Source: Setaria digitata
Lineage: Eukaryota > Nematoda > Chromadorea > Rhabditida > Setariidae
DNA: 64,000 nt
Direction of reading: 5' to 3'
NCBI GenBank assembly: GCA_003640385.1
Contig: RCAB01000089.1
Location: 62,001 to 126,000, forward strand
Shown here: positions 22,538-33,701 of the stretch, one piece after another
Layout of the letters: the number at the start of each line of letters is the position of its first letter
Numbering within the stretch: the stretch's first letter is position 1
Translations under genes and position numbers: made by a program
The notes under the pieces: generated by a model
The model's database searches: none
Told to the model about the DNA's origin: nothing
What the model saw: only the letters and a program-made list of their open reading frames with translations

Positions 22538-23948
22538 ATGAGTGCAGTGCATGGTTTTGAACATCTTGCTGTTACAACAAATATCCCATTTATTATTGGC
22601 GTTGCTGGTGGAACTGCTTCGGGAAAGGTTATTTTTTGTTCGACTATTCAGATATGGAATTGTGCTTGGTATAACTACCTTTCTGTGCTGATGCATCTCC
22701 CCGCATTGTCACTGAAACTATAATTCTGTAACAAGTTGAAATAAATTGATGTCCTTTGTAGCGGATTTAATACTCAATTATTATTAATTGAAAAAGTCTT
22801 CCCAATTGAAAATAATCATGATTTGTAATGTTCAGTCATCAGTATGTGCTCGCATAATGGAAAAGCTCGGGAAGGCTCATGAACGACGAGTGGTGACTAT
22901 ATCTCAAGATTCATTTTACCGTAATTTGACAGAAGAAGAAACTAAAAAGGCTAATCGCGGGGAATTCAATTTCGACCATCCAGGTTATATGTCTGTGATT
23001 TCTTTTTTCTTTTTTTTTTTTCTTTATCTTTTTATCAAGTAGTTTGTTTCCTTTCCACTGTGATAACATTGAGAAGCGAAAAATAACGTATCTTTTACAC
23101 TTTAAGATTCTGAGCTCCAATACACGAACAATTTTCAGATGCTATTGAATATACGCTAATGATATCGGTTCTTCATAAAATGAAGAAGGGAGAAAGTGTT
23201 GTTGTTCCGAAATATGATTTCTGCACTAATTCGAGGCTAAATTTTCATATTTTTTCTTATTAATTTTATGCAATTTAATCGTGAAATTTCTACAGGGAAA
23301 GATGCATAATAAGTGAGGGATTATTTGTCATGAAAAATTCCTTCGTGGCGTTCATATTTTTGTAGGTTTTTCAGATCGAAGGACTTTGATGTGATTGAAT
23401 CTGCAGATGTTATAATTGTTGAAGGAATATTAATTCTCTATGATCAAGAATTGCGGAATCTCTTCGACATGAAATTATTTGTTGATGCTGATTCAGATGA
23501 CCGTTTAGCTCGACGTGTTCAGAGAGATACTCAGGAAAGGGGGCGCTCCGTATGCCAGGCAAATAACTCATAAAATTAACTTATATATTAGTCTCACTAC
23601 TGTAATTAAACACGTCTCTCTATTGTAATTAAATACTATGAAAATGAGGCATTTCTGCAAGGCTGATATAAATTTTTCTAAAGTAAGACCATAATTCCCT
23701 TTTTTTCATTTCAGGTCCTCCACCAGTATTTAAATCTTGTGAAGCCAGCATTTGAAGAATTCTGCTTACCAACGAAAAAGTATGCAGACGTTGTTATTCC
23801 ACGTGGCGCTGACAACAATGTTGCTATTGACTTAATTCTGCATCACATTCATGAAATATTGCGTTCGCCTTCCTCCTCAATCGAATCATCTTCCGATGAA
23901 GCTTGTTGCATTGTTCATCGCGCTGCCTCTTTTAGCCGACTACATTAA
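22538..23948 (+). CDS. Uridine-cytidine kinase (UCK1/2 type)
   Basis: Phosphorylates uridine and cytidine to their monophosphates in pyrimidine salvage, in the cytosol. Exons 22538-22627, 22836-22983, 23139-23235, 23375-23549 and 23715-23948 give 247 residues (human UCK2 has 261). Visible motifs: P-loop [11 protein letters not shown] at residues 21-31, [30 protein letters not shown] (Walker B region), [18 protein letters not shown] and the conserved [22 protein letters not shown] block. Two oddities. After exon 3 (NSR) there is no GT donor; the join needs AG|GCTAAA, a GC-AG intron. And RGRS runs straight into VLHQY, about four residues short of the family (RGRDLEQIL), so a micro-exon may lie in the last intron. 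The tail after HHIHEIL is serine-rich and unconserved. Confidence 0.93.
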
Positions 23949-24722
23949 TTTTAACAATTATGTGTCTTTTATTATGTATTTCTCATTATCAAATAACATC
24001 GTTCAAAAAATTAACATAACTTTTATGTCCGGCAATGTGTTATTCTTTTTCCATTATGTTGCATTACACCGACGGTGTTCTCATTTAAGACAGAATTGAT
24101 ATATTTGTTCCTCCATGAATATCTTTCTCCTGAGTTACATACTGTGGTTTTTTTGATGGTTGCTAAATAGCGCCTGTTTAGTTATCCTAGTGTTTTTTTC
24201 GTCCTATTTCCACCTCTACTATATCGTTTCTGTAAAAGCTTCATTTTGTTATAAACATTTTTTCTTTTTTTAAAGCGAGGACTTTCCTTTACTGACTTGA
24301 TATAGTCATGCATTGTTTTTCTTCACACAGTGCTGTTTTTATCTGGGAACAAAATGGTGGTAAAAAGTTAACAGGAAATCTGTGACTTTCTAAACACTTT
24401 CTTTATTGTCAATAGACTGTTACTTTGTCATGTTTTTCTAATTTATCCACATTCTATTTTGATATAGACCACAATGTCATTTATTATAGAAGTTTTTCAT
24501 AAACTGTTCATCGCAGTGTTGTTACGATCAAGCGTATTGTCTTCACAGAAGTTAAATTCATATTGAGTGTGTATTAAATTTTAAGCACTTCATCACATTG
24601 CTTTTTTTTGTTTGCAAAAAGATAATAAGAGGTATAAGAAATAGAAAGTGAAAGTCTGCAAAATTCTTCAAAGTTAAGAGTTTTAGCGAATTGATTTTCT
24701 GTACGGTTGGCAGTGGTTTGTA

Positions 24723-25978
24723 ATGTCGACTGCTTCATCAAACACTGGCGAAGAGCATTGTCGCGCGTGTTTGAGTGTTGAGGAACTGTTGAAACGTGCT
24801 CGGAAATTAGCAGGAAAAGTGCCTTCAGCAAGTAGAACGCAAAACTCATCAACCGGACAAGCATCATTAGTTTGTATTTCACTCATTATAGCATAGACAA
24901 ATCAATGTGCTTCTGTGGTGAATCCCCTCTTAATAATTGTCTTTAAAGACTGAAAATCTTTAAAGACAATTATTAGAAATGAAAATCCTAAGTGGCTTGC
25001 ACATCTTTATAGTTCTTTGCTAGTGTAATTATAAATCGTCTTCAGCGTTCACTTACTGAATTCCGAGATTTGTGAAATGACGTTCAACTATTTTTGCAGT
25101 TTAAAGAGTTTCACTAACCTCCATATAGAGAAAGAGAAAGTCGTGAAAAGTTCTTATTTTCAGGACCGAATTGAAATGAAGTCGATACGAAGGGATTGTC
25201 CTGTTACTACTGAGAAGTTGGGAAAATCAACTTGGAACCTTCTTCATACAATAGCAGCTTATTATCCCCTTAAGCCAACATCCGAACAAAAGAAGAATGC
25301 AAAGACTTTAATGGATCTATTGGGAAAGGTAAGTAATAGTTGTTTAGTCATCATGAACGGAAGCGCCACTGTCTCACATTTTTTTTTTTGGAAATATCTG
25401 TTAAGATCCGGTCATTGTTCCCTCGAGGTGATTGAAAGTCTGAGGTTGTTTGATATTTCGGTGTTGCTTTAAAAAAATATTGAAAGTTGAAAATAGTGAG
25501 CCGGCGAATGTTCATGTTGCACAGCTTTTCTTTTTACAAGTGTAGAAAGTGTAAAATTGCTATTACTGATAGCATGTTAATGTTAGGCAAGCTGATTTAG
25601 TTCTAAGGTTTATGAAATATTTTTTAAGCAGTATAGTAATAATAAAAGTACAATATTAATAATGCAGCCAAAATCCAAGTTTGATTTAGTACTTGTTGTA
25701 TGAAACGTTTCTGATTCAAATTATTACTTTTTTTCAACTGTAAGATTTATTAGCTTGTGATTGTTTTGGAGATGTATCCATGTTCTCACTGTGCGGAAGA
25801 TCTGCGTTGTGATTTGGCAGAACATCCTCCAAATGTTGAAGATCGTGAAGGGTTTTCATTATGGATGTGTGGATTACATAATCGAGTGAACAAGAAACTT
25901 GAGAAACCTGAATTTGATTGTTCGAAGTGGAAAGAAAGATGGTTAAATGGTTGGAAGGATGGCTCTTGTGAATATTAA
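24723..25978 (+). CDS. FAD-linked sulfhydryl oxidase ERV1/ALR
   Basis: Makes disulfides in the mitochondrial intermembrane space, re-oxidising its import partner and passing electrons to cytochrome c or oxygen through FAD. Three exons, 24723-24869, 25164-25328 and 25772-25978, all in phase 0, encode 172 residues. N-terminal shuttle pair CRAC (residues 13-16) matches CRAC of human GFER. The FAD core follows: LGKSTWNLLHTIAAYYPLKP, active-site YPCSHCAEDLR, WMCGLHNRVNKKL (HNxVN), EFDCSKW completing a C-X16-C, and the end WKDGSC. The second exon is preceded by an in-frame upstream ATG, but the CRAC exon and TTTTCAG acceptor favour the model given. The third acceptor (TTTTGGAG) is weak. All known functional cysteines are present. 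The first intron has a perfect hairpin at 24931-24975. Confidence 0.93.
24931..24975. repeat. Perfect 19-bp stem hairpin in the ERV1 first intron
   Basis: TAATAATTGTCTTTAAAGA (24931-24949) and its exact reverse complement (24957-24975) flank the loop CTGAAAA. It may be a small mobile-element footprint, a terminator-like or structural RNA element in the intron, or simple chance in AT-rich DNA; the perfect match makes chance less likely. Confidence 0.8.
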
Positions 25979-26783
25979 CGTGGATAGGTTGAATTAGTTT
26001 TGATGAAACCACTGTTTATGTTCTCGACTTATGAATTTCTAACGTTTTTAATTGGTATAAAAATATGAGTGAAAATTTTTACTATTTGTTGCTCAGAAGG
26101 AAACTTTAAATTTGAATGAAAAATTGAATATACTCTTTTTCCAGAAAAACTGATACTGCCTTTCATGTAGGCGGTTTTTAGGGCAGCAGTTTTTATCATT
26201 TTTTTGTATTTGCATCTTTTTCTAAAGTTGTTTTATTTTACTGGATTGTACACATAAAGATTTAATAATGACAAGCGCTGATGAAATGAGAGGGTTTTAA
26301 GCGACTTTGTTTACCTGAAGATTATTTAGTTCGTAATTGGCCAAGCTGGAAGTTTTTCAATCTGCTCGAGTTAGGGAGATTGTTTGAATCCTTGTTAAAT
26401 GGTCTGTTAAAATGTAGAATGCTAATGTTTTTACTCGATTCTTCTCGAAAAAAGAAATTTTTTTGCTTTGCATCCTTTTTCATTTTTTCCTCCTTCTGAT
26501 CTACTTAGTCACAGCAGACAAAATCCTTCTAATTTTTTGATATTGTTCAGTCTACTTGATGTGGTCCATTCTCTTGCAATTTTTTCTTATTCTTATAATT
26601 CGCATTAGTTAAGAAGAATTGGTTCTTATAAACTGTTAATGAACATTCCAGTTCCGCTCAAGTGTCGAAGCTGTTCATCGAAAGATTGATATTCATTGGC
26701 CACTATTTTTAATTATTAACAACAGTCAGATCATTCAGTTCTCTTGTGGTGTTGTATATCGTTTTTGAAATTTTATGCTGAAC

Positions 26784-29700
26784 ATGGTGAAAATTGAAGT
26801 AAGTGATCCTTTTTCTTATTTTTTACCTTTAGATTTTTTACTTCAGTTACTTATCATGAACTGCATCATTATTTCGTTATAAAAAAAAGAAATGAATGAT
26901 AGAATTGGCAGTAATGCTCCTATTTGCAACTGACCTTATATTTGTATCTTCTACTGATGACTTGGGTTATGCTACGTTCTAAAGATTAATCTTCCAAATG
27001 ATTAAGTTTTAGATGGACGGAAACCTGCTTTTTTTTTACGTCTGCCATTTAAACTGGATCGTGGAGAATGAGTTAGGTACAGCTTTTTGCAGGAGTGTAG
27101 TTCTGATAGTCCTGAAACAGCTGAGGAGGAAATGGACTCTGAATCTAATGGCACTGATGATGGGATAAGTAAAGAAGAAAGAGAAGGGAAAGAAAATAAC
27201 AATGTGAATGTGAGAGTCGAAATCTGTGATATCAAAGGTCGATGTACTGTTTTGGCATCTGGAGATTCAGTTTTTTATTGTCCAGTTACGAATTCACCTG
27301 GAGGTTCGATAACTTTGAGAAGTAAAATACACATGGCATATGAGTATTAATTATGTCTATGTACCAGTGAGCTGTTGTGAGTTGGGATTTTCAGTGTAAA
27401 ACTTATTCATATGTCCGAAAAATTTTTCATCGGTTTGTAAAATCGAGAATGATGCTAATCTGTGTTTACTGTTTTCTCGTACTAACTCAGTCACGTAAAC
27501 TGCATTGTCTATAATTAATTAGGACTAGTGATTTCAGATGTTTTAAATATTAAGCCAAACGATGATGACATGACAAAGGAAAATTCTGCAGATGGTTCGA
27601 AACACCGGAAAATTTCGCCATTCTCTCCTTTTGGCGAGACCAGTAATAGCAGTTTTGAAGAGGAAGAAAAGCTGAAGAGATGGGTTATTACTCCGAGAGT
27701 TTCAGGAACCTTTTCCCGTAAAAGATTTATTGAATAATCCATATTTTTTCTTATAATTTAACAAATTTGTGCACAGAGAATTCTGTTTGATTCTATCTAT
27801 AATTTAGTCATGTATTTAAAACATTTTTTTTCTTTTTTTTACATCGTTTTTGATTGTTTTCTTATGTGGAACTAGTGTTTGGAGGGCGCAGTGGATGTTT
27901 TTAATATTAAGATCAAATTATTTGAGCTGCAGAAAAATACTAATCGCTTCATTTCACATTTAAAATTTACTGCTTGTTTAGGTGGCGAGGGTAAACCTAT
28001 ATATCCATCGAAAAAAAAGAAAAATAAGCGTGAAGAATTGGAACATTTTGAAATGGAAATATTTTTTGCATCAATGATTGAAATGCTTTGCGATGGTGAA
28101 TTCGAGGGGTTAAATATTCGTTTTCGAGAAGGTTTCATTCTTATTTATTATGAATGAATTAAGCATATTTTTCGTGAATATTCTCATGCTTGATCTTACC
28201 TGCTGCTTTTATTCAATTGATATCATTCGGCATTGGATGTTTTCCGCTCCTTCGCGTAAGGAATTAGACTGTGTATCCCACTGCCTCATTCTGTATCATT
28301 TTGTTTTACTAGTTAATGCAGCTTTTCGGATTACTATTCTAATTCTTAAAGTTTGCATAGCACACTTCTCGAAAAACATCTGTGAGACTAATACTGCAAT
28401 CTTTTTCACCAGTATAAGGAATCCCTCAAAAATAATCCTCTTAGTTTTCAAGATTTTGACAATTTCTATAATTCTGCTTGTATCAGAATGTCGAATTAAA
28501 TAATTTATTGCAGTTTTAAAGCAGGTTGCTGGACATTTTATTCATTCTTCTTATCTTTCCGAAGATTATAGAGCATTTCGTGTTGCGGTTAGAAGAAGAA
28601 TAATGGAAATTTTGAATGCTTCCACAAGCCTAAGAATTGGCACTAGGTGTGTCACCCTTGTTCTAGGCAGTCGAGAGTATTAATTTTGTTTGGAAACGTG
28701 TATCTAACCTATAAATTCGTTGGTTACAATAAAGTTTAATATAGTGAAGTTTATTCCCTAGATATGGCGTATAAATGTGGAGAGCTCTGTATGGGAAGGG
28801 AAAAAAAATTTTTACAGAGCCTTATTTATTCAGTCAAAAAAGTAGCTGTAGTATCAAATAAAATTTATCGTTATAATAATAATTGGAGAAAATTTTTTCA
28901 TAAAGAGTTCAAATACTTTAACGAGATTTGGTTACAGTTTAACTGTTGACAATCCTGAAAAAAAAAATTATTTTTTATCCAGTCGGTACAGCGTCGATTT
29001 TAAAGAAATCAGGAGGATTGGATTGGGAGGCTTTGGACAAGTTTTCCATGTAATTTTTAAACATCTTATATCTTAGTTGGGATAGCATACTTCTCAAAAA
29101 ATTTTTCTAAATTTCTGGAAGCATCTGTGATTATATATCATGTAATTATATACCACAGGTGTTTCCAGAAATCCAGAATCTTATATATATATATATATAT
29201 ATATAATATCTTCGTTTATTTTTTCAGGTGAATTTTTGAGCAAATATAAATTTGCTTTTAAAAAGATAATTTAGGCAGAGTTACTTTTGCTTTTTTTTGT
29301 TGCAAAAATTGATATCTTTCAAGACTAACTGACTATAAATTCTCATTAAAGGTGCGCTCTAATATTGATGGTTGCGATTACGCTGTTAAAAAAATTCAAT
29401 TCAATTTGACGATGTCTCAACCGGTGGCAAAGGTTGAATGCTTATGAGTATTTTAATGAGGAACTCTGGAACATTACTGATTTTTATGGTGTTAGGTTTT
29501 TATTTACGACACTTGATTTACTCTGGAGCCTTCGATTCTTTTTTAACAGTTTTTCTGACGAAATTCAGATCCAGTTTAGATCAATTTACTTGCAGGAAGT
29601 ATGAGTTTTTTTTTTATTTAGTTAAATAAGTTCTTCCAGATTGTCAATGAAGTTCGTCTGCTAGCAGCTGTTCAGCATAAGAACATCGTGCGTTATTATG

Positions 29701-32332
29701 GGGCTTGGGTAGAGCTTCAAGATCTGCATGCACGACGAGAGAATAATAATTGTTCCTACGAAAAGTGAGAAATAGTTATTGTGCGTTTTGTTGTTTAATC
29801 CGAAATATTGTTTTTGCTAGACATAATAGACATAGTGATCTTTAGTAACTTCAGTTTCATCTATATTAGCGAAATGAGATTTAATGAGTTAAATAAAATT
29901 AAAAATTGAGGGAGGATGATGCATGGAAGGACTTATCTGGGGGTGGAAAAGAAGATATCTCATCGCCAACTGCTGGGTCGTCAAAGCTTGCTCAAACGGT
30001 ATGTCTCATCGACAAAATTAAAATTAGAAAAAGATTCTAGCAAGTACTGTTGTATTCATATTTGTATTGTTTTGACAAAAATTAGCTGATTTAGGATGAA
30101 GATGACTGGGAAGACCACTTTAATTCGATTTCTACAAGAAAAGATCGTTTTTCGAAACAGGAATTCTCAACTGCTTCGAGTTCAACAATTTCAGAAGAGT
30201 TAAAAATGTCTCACAATGTTAGTACCAATCAGGAGTTGGCGGTTGCAAAGCGCAGCAAAAGAATGGATCCAATAAATTTAATGCTACCTCAATCGGTAAG
30301 CAGGATTTTTTGTTTTTATATACCAGTTCTCTATTATCAACTTATTTTCAGGGTGCTGCAGTTATGTTTGTGCAAATGGAACTTTGCTCACGTACACTCA
30401 GTGATTATTTTGCTGAACGAAATGCCGGTACCTTTCTTCTTTTTCATTTTCTGAACCTTGACATTGTCATCTCGAGTAAGGTTGTAGAGTGTTTTAAACA
30501 TGGATTTTGAAATTGAATTCGTTGCAGACGTGAAGCGGGAGATAGACCGAAATTTCAATAAGAGCATCATGGAACAATTGATGTCTGCAGTAGCTCACTT
30601 ACATTCTAAAAAAATTATTCATCGAGATATCAAAGTTTTTTTTATTCTTTTTAATATTTGATTGTCCAAGTAATTATTTGTTATTTAGTTCGTGATAAGA
30701 GAAAAATTTGAAAAGAAGGACTCTGTCAGATCGCTAGCTTTTTTCAGTTTCATTTCAATTGTTTTGAGCTAGTTTTAGGCCTTATTAAGGATTTCCAAAA
30801 TTTGCTGATTTTATTCATCACCTATTTAGCCTGCAATTTGTTTATCTATCATATAATTAATTTATCTCAGAACACACCCAGGGTTTTTTTGTCACCATTC
30901 ACATCAATCTCATTTCTGGTTTGTAATAGCTGTAATAATGTAAATTGTCTCTCTGAAAACATATACTGCTACAATATGGAATATGATTTTAGTTTTGTCG
31001 TTAAATCTGTTGTACAAAATGTCGAATATGTGGTACTGTTTGTTTTACGTTTGTTTTACCTGATTACATTACTCGATTATTTAAGCTTTTAAAAACAAGC
31101 ACATGTGTTGTGTTTGATTTCAGCCTAGCAATGTTTTCCTTCGTGATGAGAGCTCTTCACCAATTCCATCTGTGCTTTTGGGTGATTTTGGACTAGCATG
31201 TTTGCATCAAACTAAAATGGCTTGCAGTGCCGCCATCGCTGAAAGTAAGATAGTGACCGCACATACTGTAGGCGTTGGCACTTCAATTTATGCAGCACCT
31301 GAGCAGCAGAATTCTAATTTCTATGATAATGCAGTAAGTGATTTTAGCTATACCTTTTACATGAAGTTAGGATTTTTTTGGCTCGTATATATTTCTCTAG
31401 TAGCCATGCATGGTCTGATCTGCGTTAAAGGCTACTTGAAGTCTATATAGCTTTATATAAAATTTAGATCATTTATGTTTCATTATTGTTATTCGGATAC
31501 TGCTGCTCCGCGATTGCTTATTTATCCATATTTTATCAAAATAATGTTTAGGTGGATATCTACAGTGCTGGAATTGTATTTTTTGAACTTTGTGTTCCCA
31601 TTTACACACAGATGGAACGAGTGGAAACTGTTGGGAAGTTGAAGAAAGGAGAATTGAGTGAAGAATTCAAAACTTCTTTTCCTGAAGAGGTTCGCTTTTT
31701 ACAGATTTTTTCGATGAAAAAATGCTTGCTCATTTGCTAGTTTATTTCATCAGAATTATTTATATTCTTCGAAAATGTAGAAATCGTTTTTCTCGATCTT
31801 CTGCTATCATTATATTTTTGGGTCTTTCGCCAGTTTTACCAATCCTACATTATCCACCTTGAAATGTAGGTGGAAAATATATATTTCTACACAGAAAATG
31901 ATAATCGAATTGAAAGCAAGTAGCTTCAAACTAATGGATTTGACATAAGTATATTCGATGTTTGCTAACCTCGTGATATATTGCCTTGAAAGGATGACTG
32001 GTGAGAGTAATTTAGGTGACTATGTTTCTTACCAACTTAATGGTTAGGTTCTTCAAATTTTTTCGACTTCCATTAGGCCAATATCAGGGAACTGTTTCGT
32101 ATTTAATTGCTTCAAAATTTATCACTGCTCGTTATTATTGTTTGAGGCGGAATTGATCCAAGAAATGTGTAAGATGAATCCACAGGAACGGCCTCATGCG
32201 TTTGAAATAGTCTCTAAACTTGGAAAAATTGGAGGGAATATGGTATCCATCCAGGACCGTATTCAGGAACTCGAGAAAGAAGTTACACGATTGAAGAATC
32301 TTCTAATTGAACATAATATTGCCGAGATTTGA
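26784..32332 (+). CDS. eIF2-alpha kinase of the HRI type (EIF2AK1-like)
   Basis: Phosphorylates eIF2-alpha to lower translation under stress. Fifteen in-phase exons: 26784-26798, 27093-27303, 27538-27698, 27876-28119, 28514-28646, 28983-29049, 29352-29432, 29640-29764, 29911-29998, 30095-30295, 30352-30427, 30528-30634, 31124-31333, 31552-31689, 32147-32332; 680 residues (human HRI 630). Kinase parts: GLGGFGQVF, Lys290 in YAVKKI, a long acidic/serine insert typical of eIF2 kinases, HRD 499-501, DFG 524-526, APEQ. HRI rather than PERK or GCN2: no signal, luminal or RWD/HisRS region, an N-terminal helical part matching HRI (LLKQVAGHFI), YTQMERVE with the following lobe, and a C-terminal coiled coil IQELEKEVTRLKNLL. 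Positions aligned by eye with the human heme ligands His119/His120 are Ala235/Val236, and Cys409 is Phe616. The first three exons are less certain. Confidence 0.85.
29111..29206. repeat. Imperfect inverted repeat plus (TA)n run in a kinase-gene intron
   Basis: ATTTCTGGAAGCATCTGTG (29111-29129) pairs with CACAGGTGTTTCCAGAAAT (29154-29172), two mismatches (both G-T type) in 19, around an AT-rich loop. A (TA)n run follows at about 29181-29206. It lies between exons 6 and 7 of the HRI-type kinase gene. The whole is MITE- or hairpin-like. Confidence 0.7.
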
Positions 32333-33701
32333 ATATATTTGTTCCTATACACTGCAGTTAGTCGTTATCTGCCTTTAGTGAATTTGGCTACAAAGGTTGC
32401 TCTTCTGTTATTGTTTTTTAATAACATAAATCAAATAACTGATCTGCATATTCATGTCTATGACTAATGATCTCACATTATATGTAGTTGATGAAATAAG
32501 TTTTATTATGGGATAATCTTATTAATTTCCTTTTTGGCTTAAGATTTGTTGTCTTCAAGTGTATCATTTTGTTTGTTATACCACTCTTATAGTTTAAGCA
32601 TGTTCCCTCTGAAATTTTCACAGTCCAGTTTTATGCTGATCTTATCAACATTTGGTATTCATTGTCTTCGTTAGTCCTCTGCAGCTTACTAGAAAATGTA
32701 AAGCAGCGAGAAGGTTTAAATCCTACTAATACGTCTGTGCTTTTTAGATAGCTGAACTTCTGGAATGTTGCAGAAAATTTATTTTCCTTATATTTTAAAC
32801 CCAGCTCTTTACTAAGAAATTTAATACTAAAAAACGATTTGTTTGTTTGTCTTATGGTTTGATCTTTACTGATTTCCTTGCTGCATATCTTTCTTTCCAC
32901 AGGTGCTTTGAATTGTTGATTTTTCAAGACGAATTCCGATTGTTTTGCTCGAAATAAAAAAGATTTCGTTTTCTTTTGACAATATGAATAAAAATCGTCG
33001 ACATTGCGACACACTTTTCTGCAGAGCGTATGTTCGAATTCGATATTTTATGCTACTTCTCATTTTAGGATTAATCATGATTTATGTAATGAAGCATCTT
33101 AGCATTTACAGACTGTACTGAAGAGTGATTGTTGTTTGAAAAGTCATTTCAGTTCAAAAGAGAATTCAAATTTTTATACAGAAATAAAGGAGCTAGAAGT
33201 TTTGTTCCCTCCGCTACCGAATTTGAATCCTCTCCTCTGTGTGACGATGCCTTGCTCATTTGCCCATCTGTTGACATATTTTTCGAGAGATTGAGAGGAA
33301 GAAGGAAAGGACAGGGGATGAAAATGGAAATTTTGATGAAACTGCTGACATTTTCCGTCTGATTTTCTTCTTTTTACATATTCTTTCTTCGTGGCATGAT
33401 TGATTGCATCTTTTTTACACGTTTTAATTACCTAATAGTGGATGAGTTACCGTTATCAAGATCTGAGTGTAATTTTCCTAGTCGACACACAACAGCTGAG
33501 TACGGTATACACATGTGACATATGTTAAATCGCTCCCTCAACGAGTACTGTGGTTTTCTACGCATTGCTAGCAAGATGACAGTGATTTCAGGATTGATGT
33601 GAAGACTGATAAGGATGATTTTTCCGACCATTTTTAACTCACTCTCATCATAGTGCATCTTTTCAGACTACTAGTGGGCGTGGGAAGTTCTTGTTCTCGT
33701 A
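32333..33701. other. Intergenic, nothing recognised
   Basis: About 1.4 kb between the kinase gene and the Rab prenyltransferase gene. Minus-strand frames of 127 and 70 codons (32631-33078) show no domain and are low-complexity, lysine-rich AT-driven frames. No RNA gene seen. Confidence 0.4.

Noticed and set aside
26784..32332. Identification of the kinase as PERK (PEK-1), which also has a TQMERV motif
   Set aside because: There is no signal peptide, luminal domain or transmembrane segment, while the N-terminal helices and the C-terminal coiled coil fit HRI.
32631..33078. Minus-strand frames of 127 and 70 codons after the kinase gene
   Set aside because: Lysine- and phenylalanine-rich composition expected from AT-rich DNA, without family resemblance.
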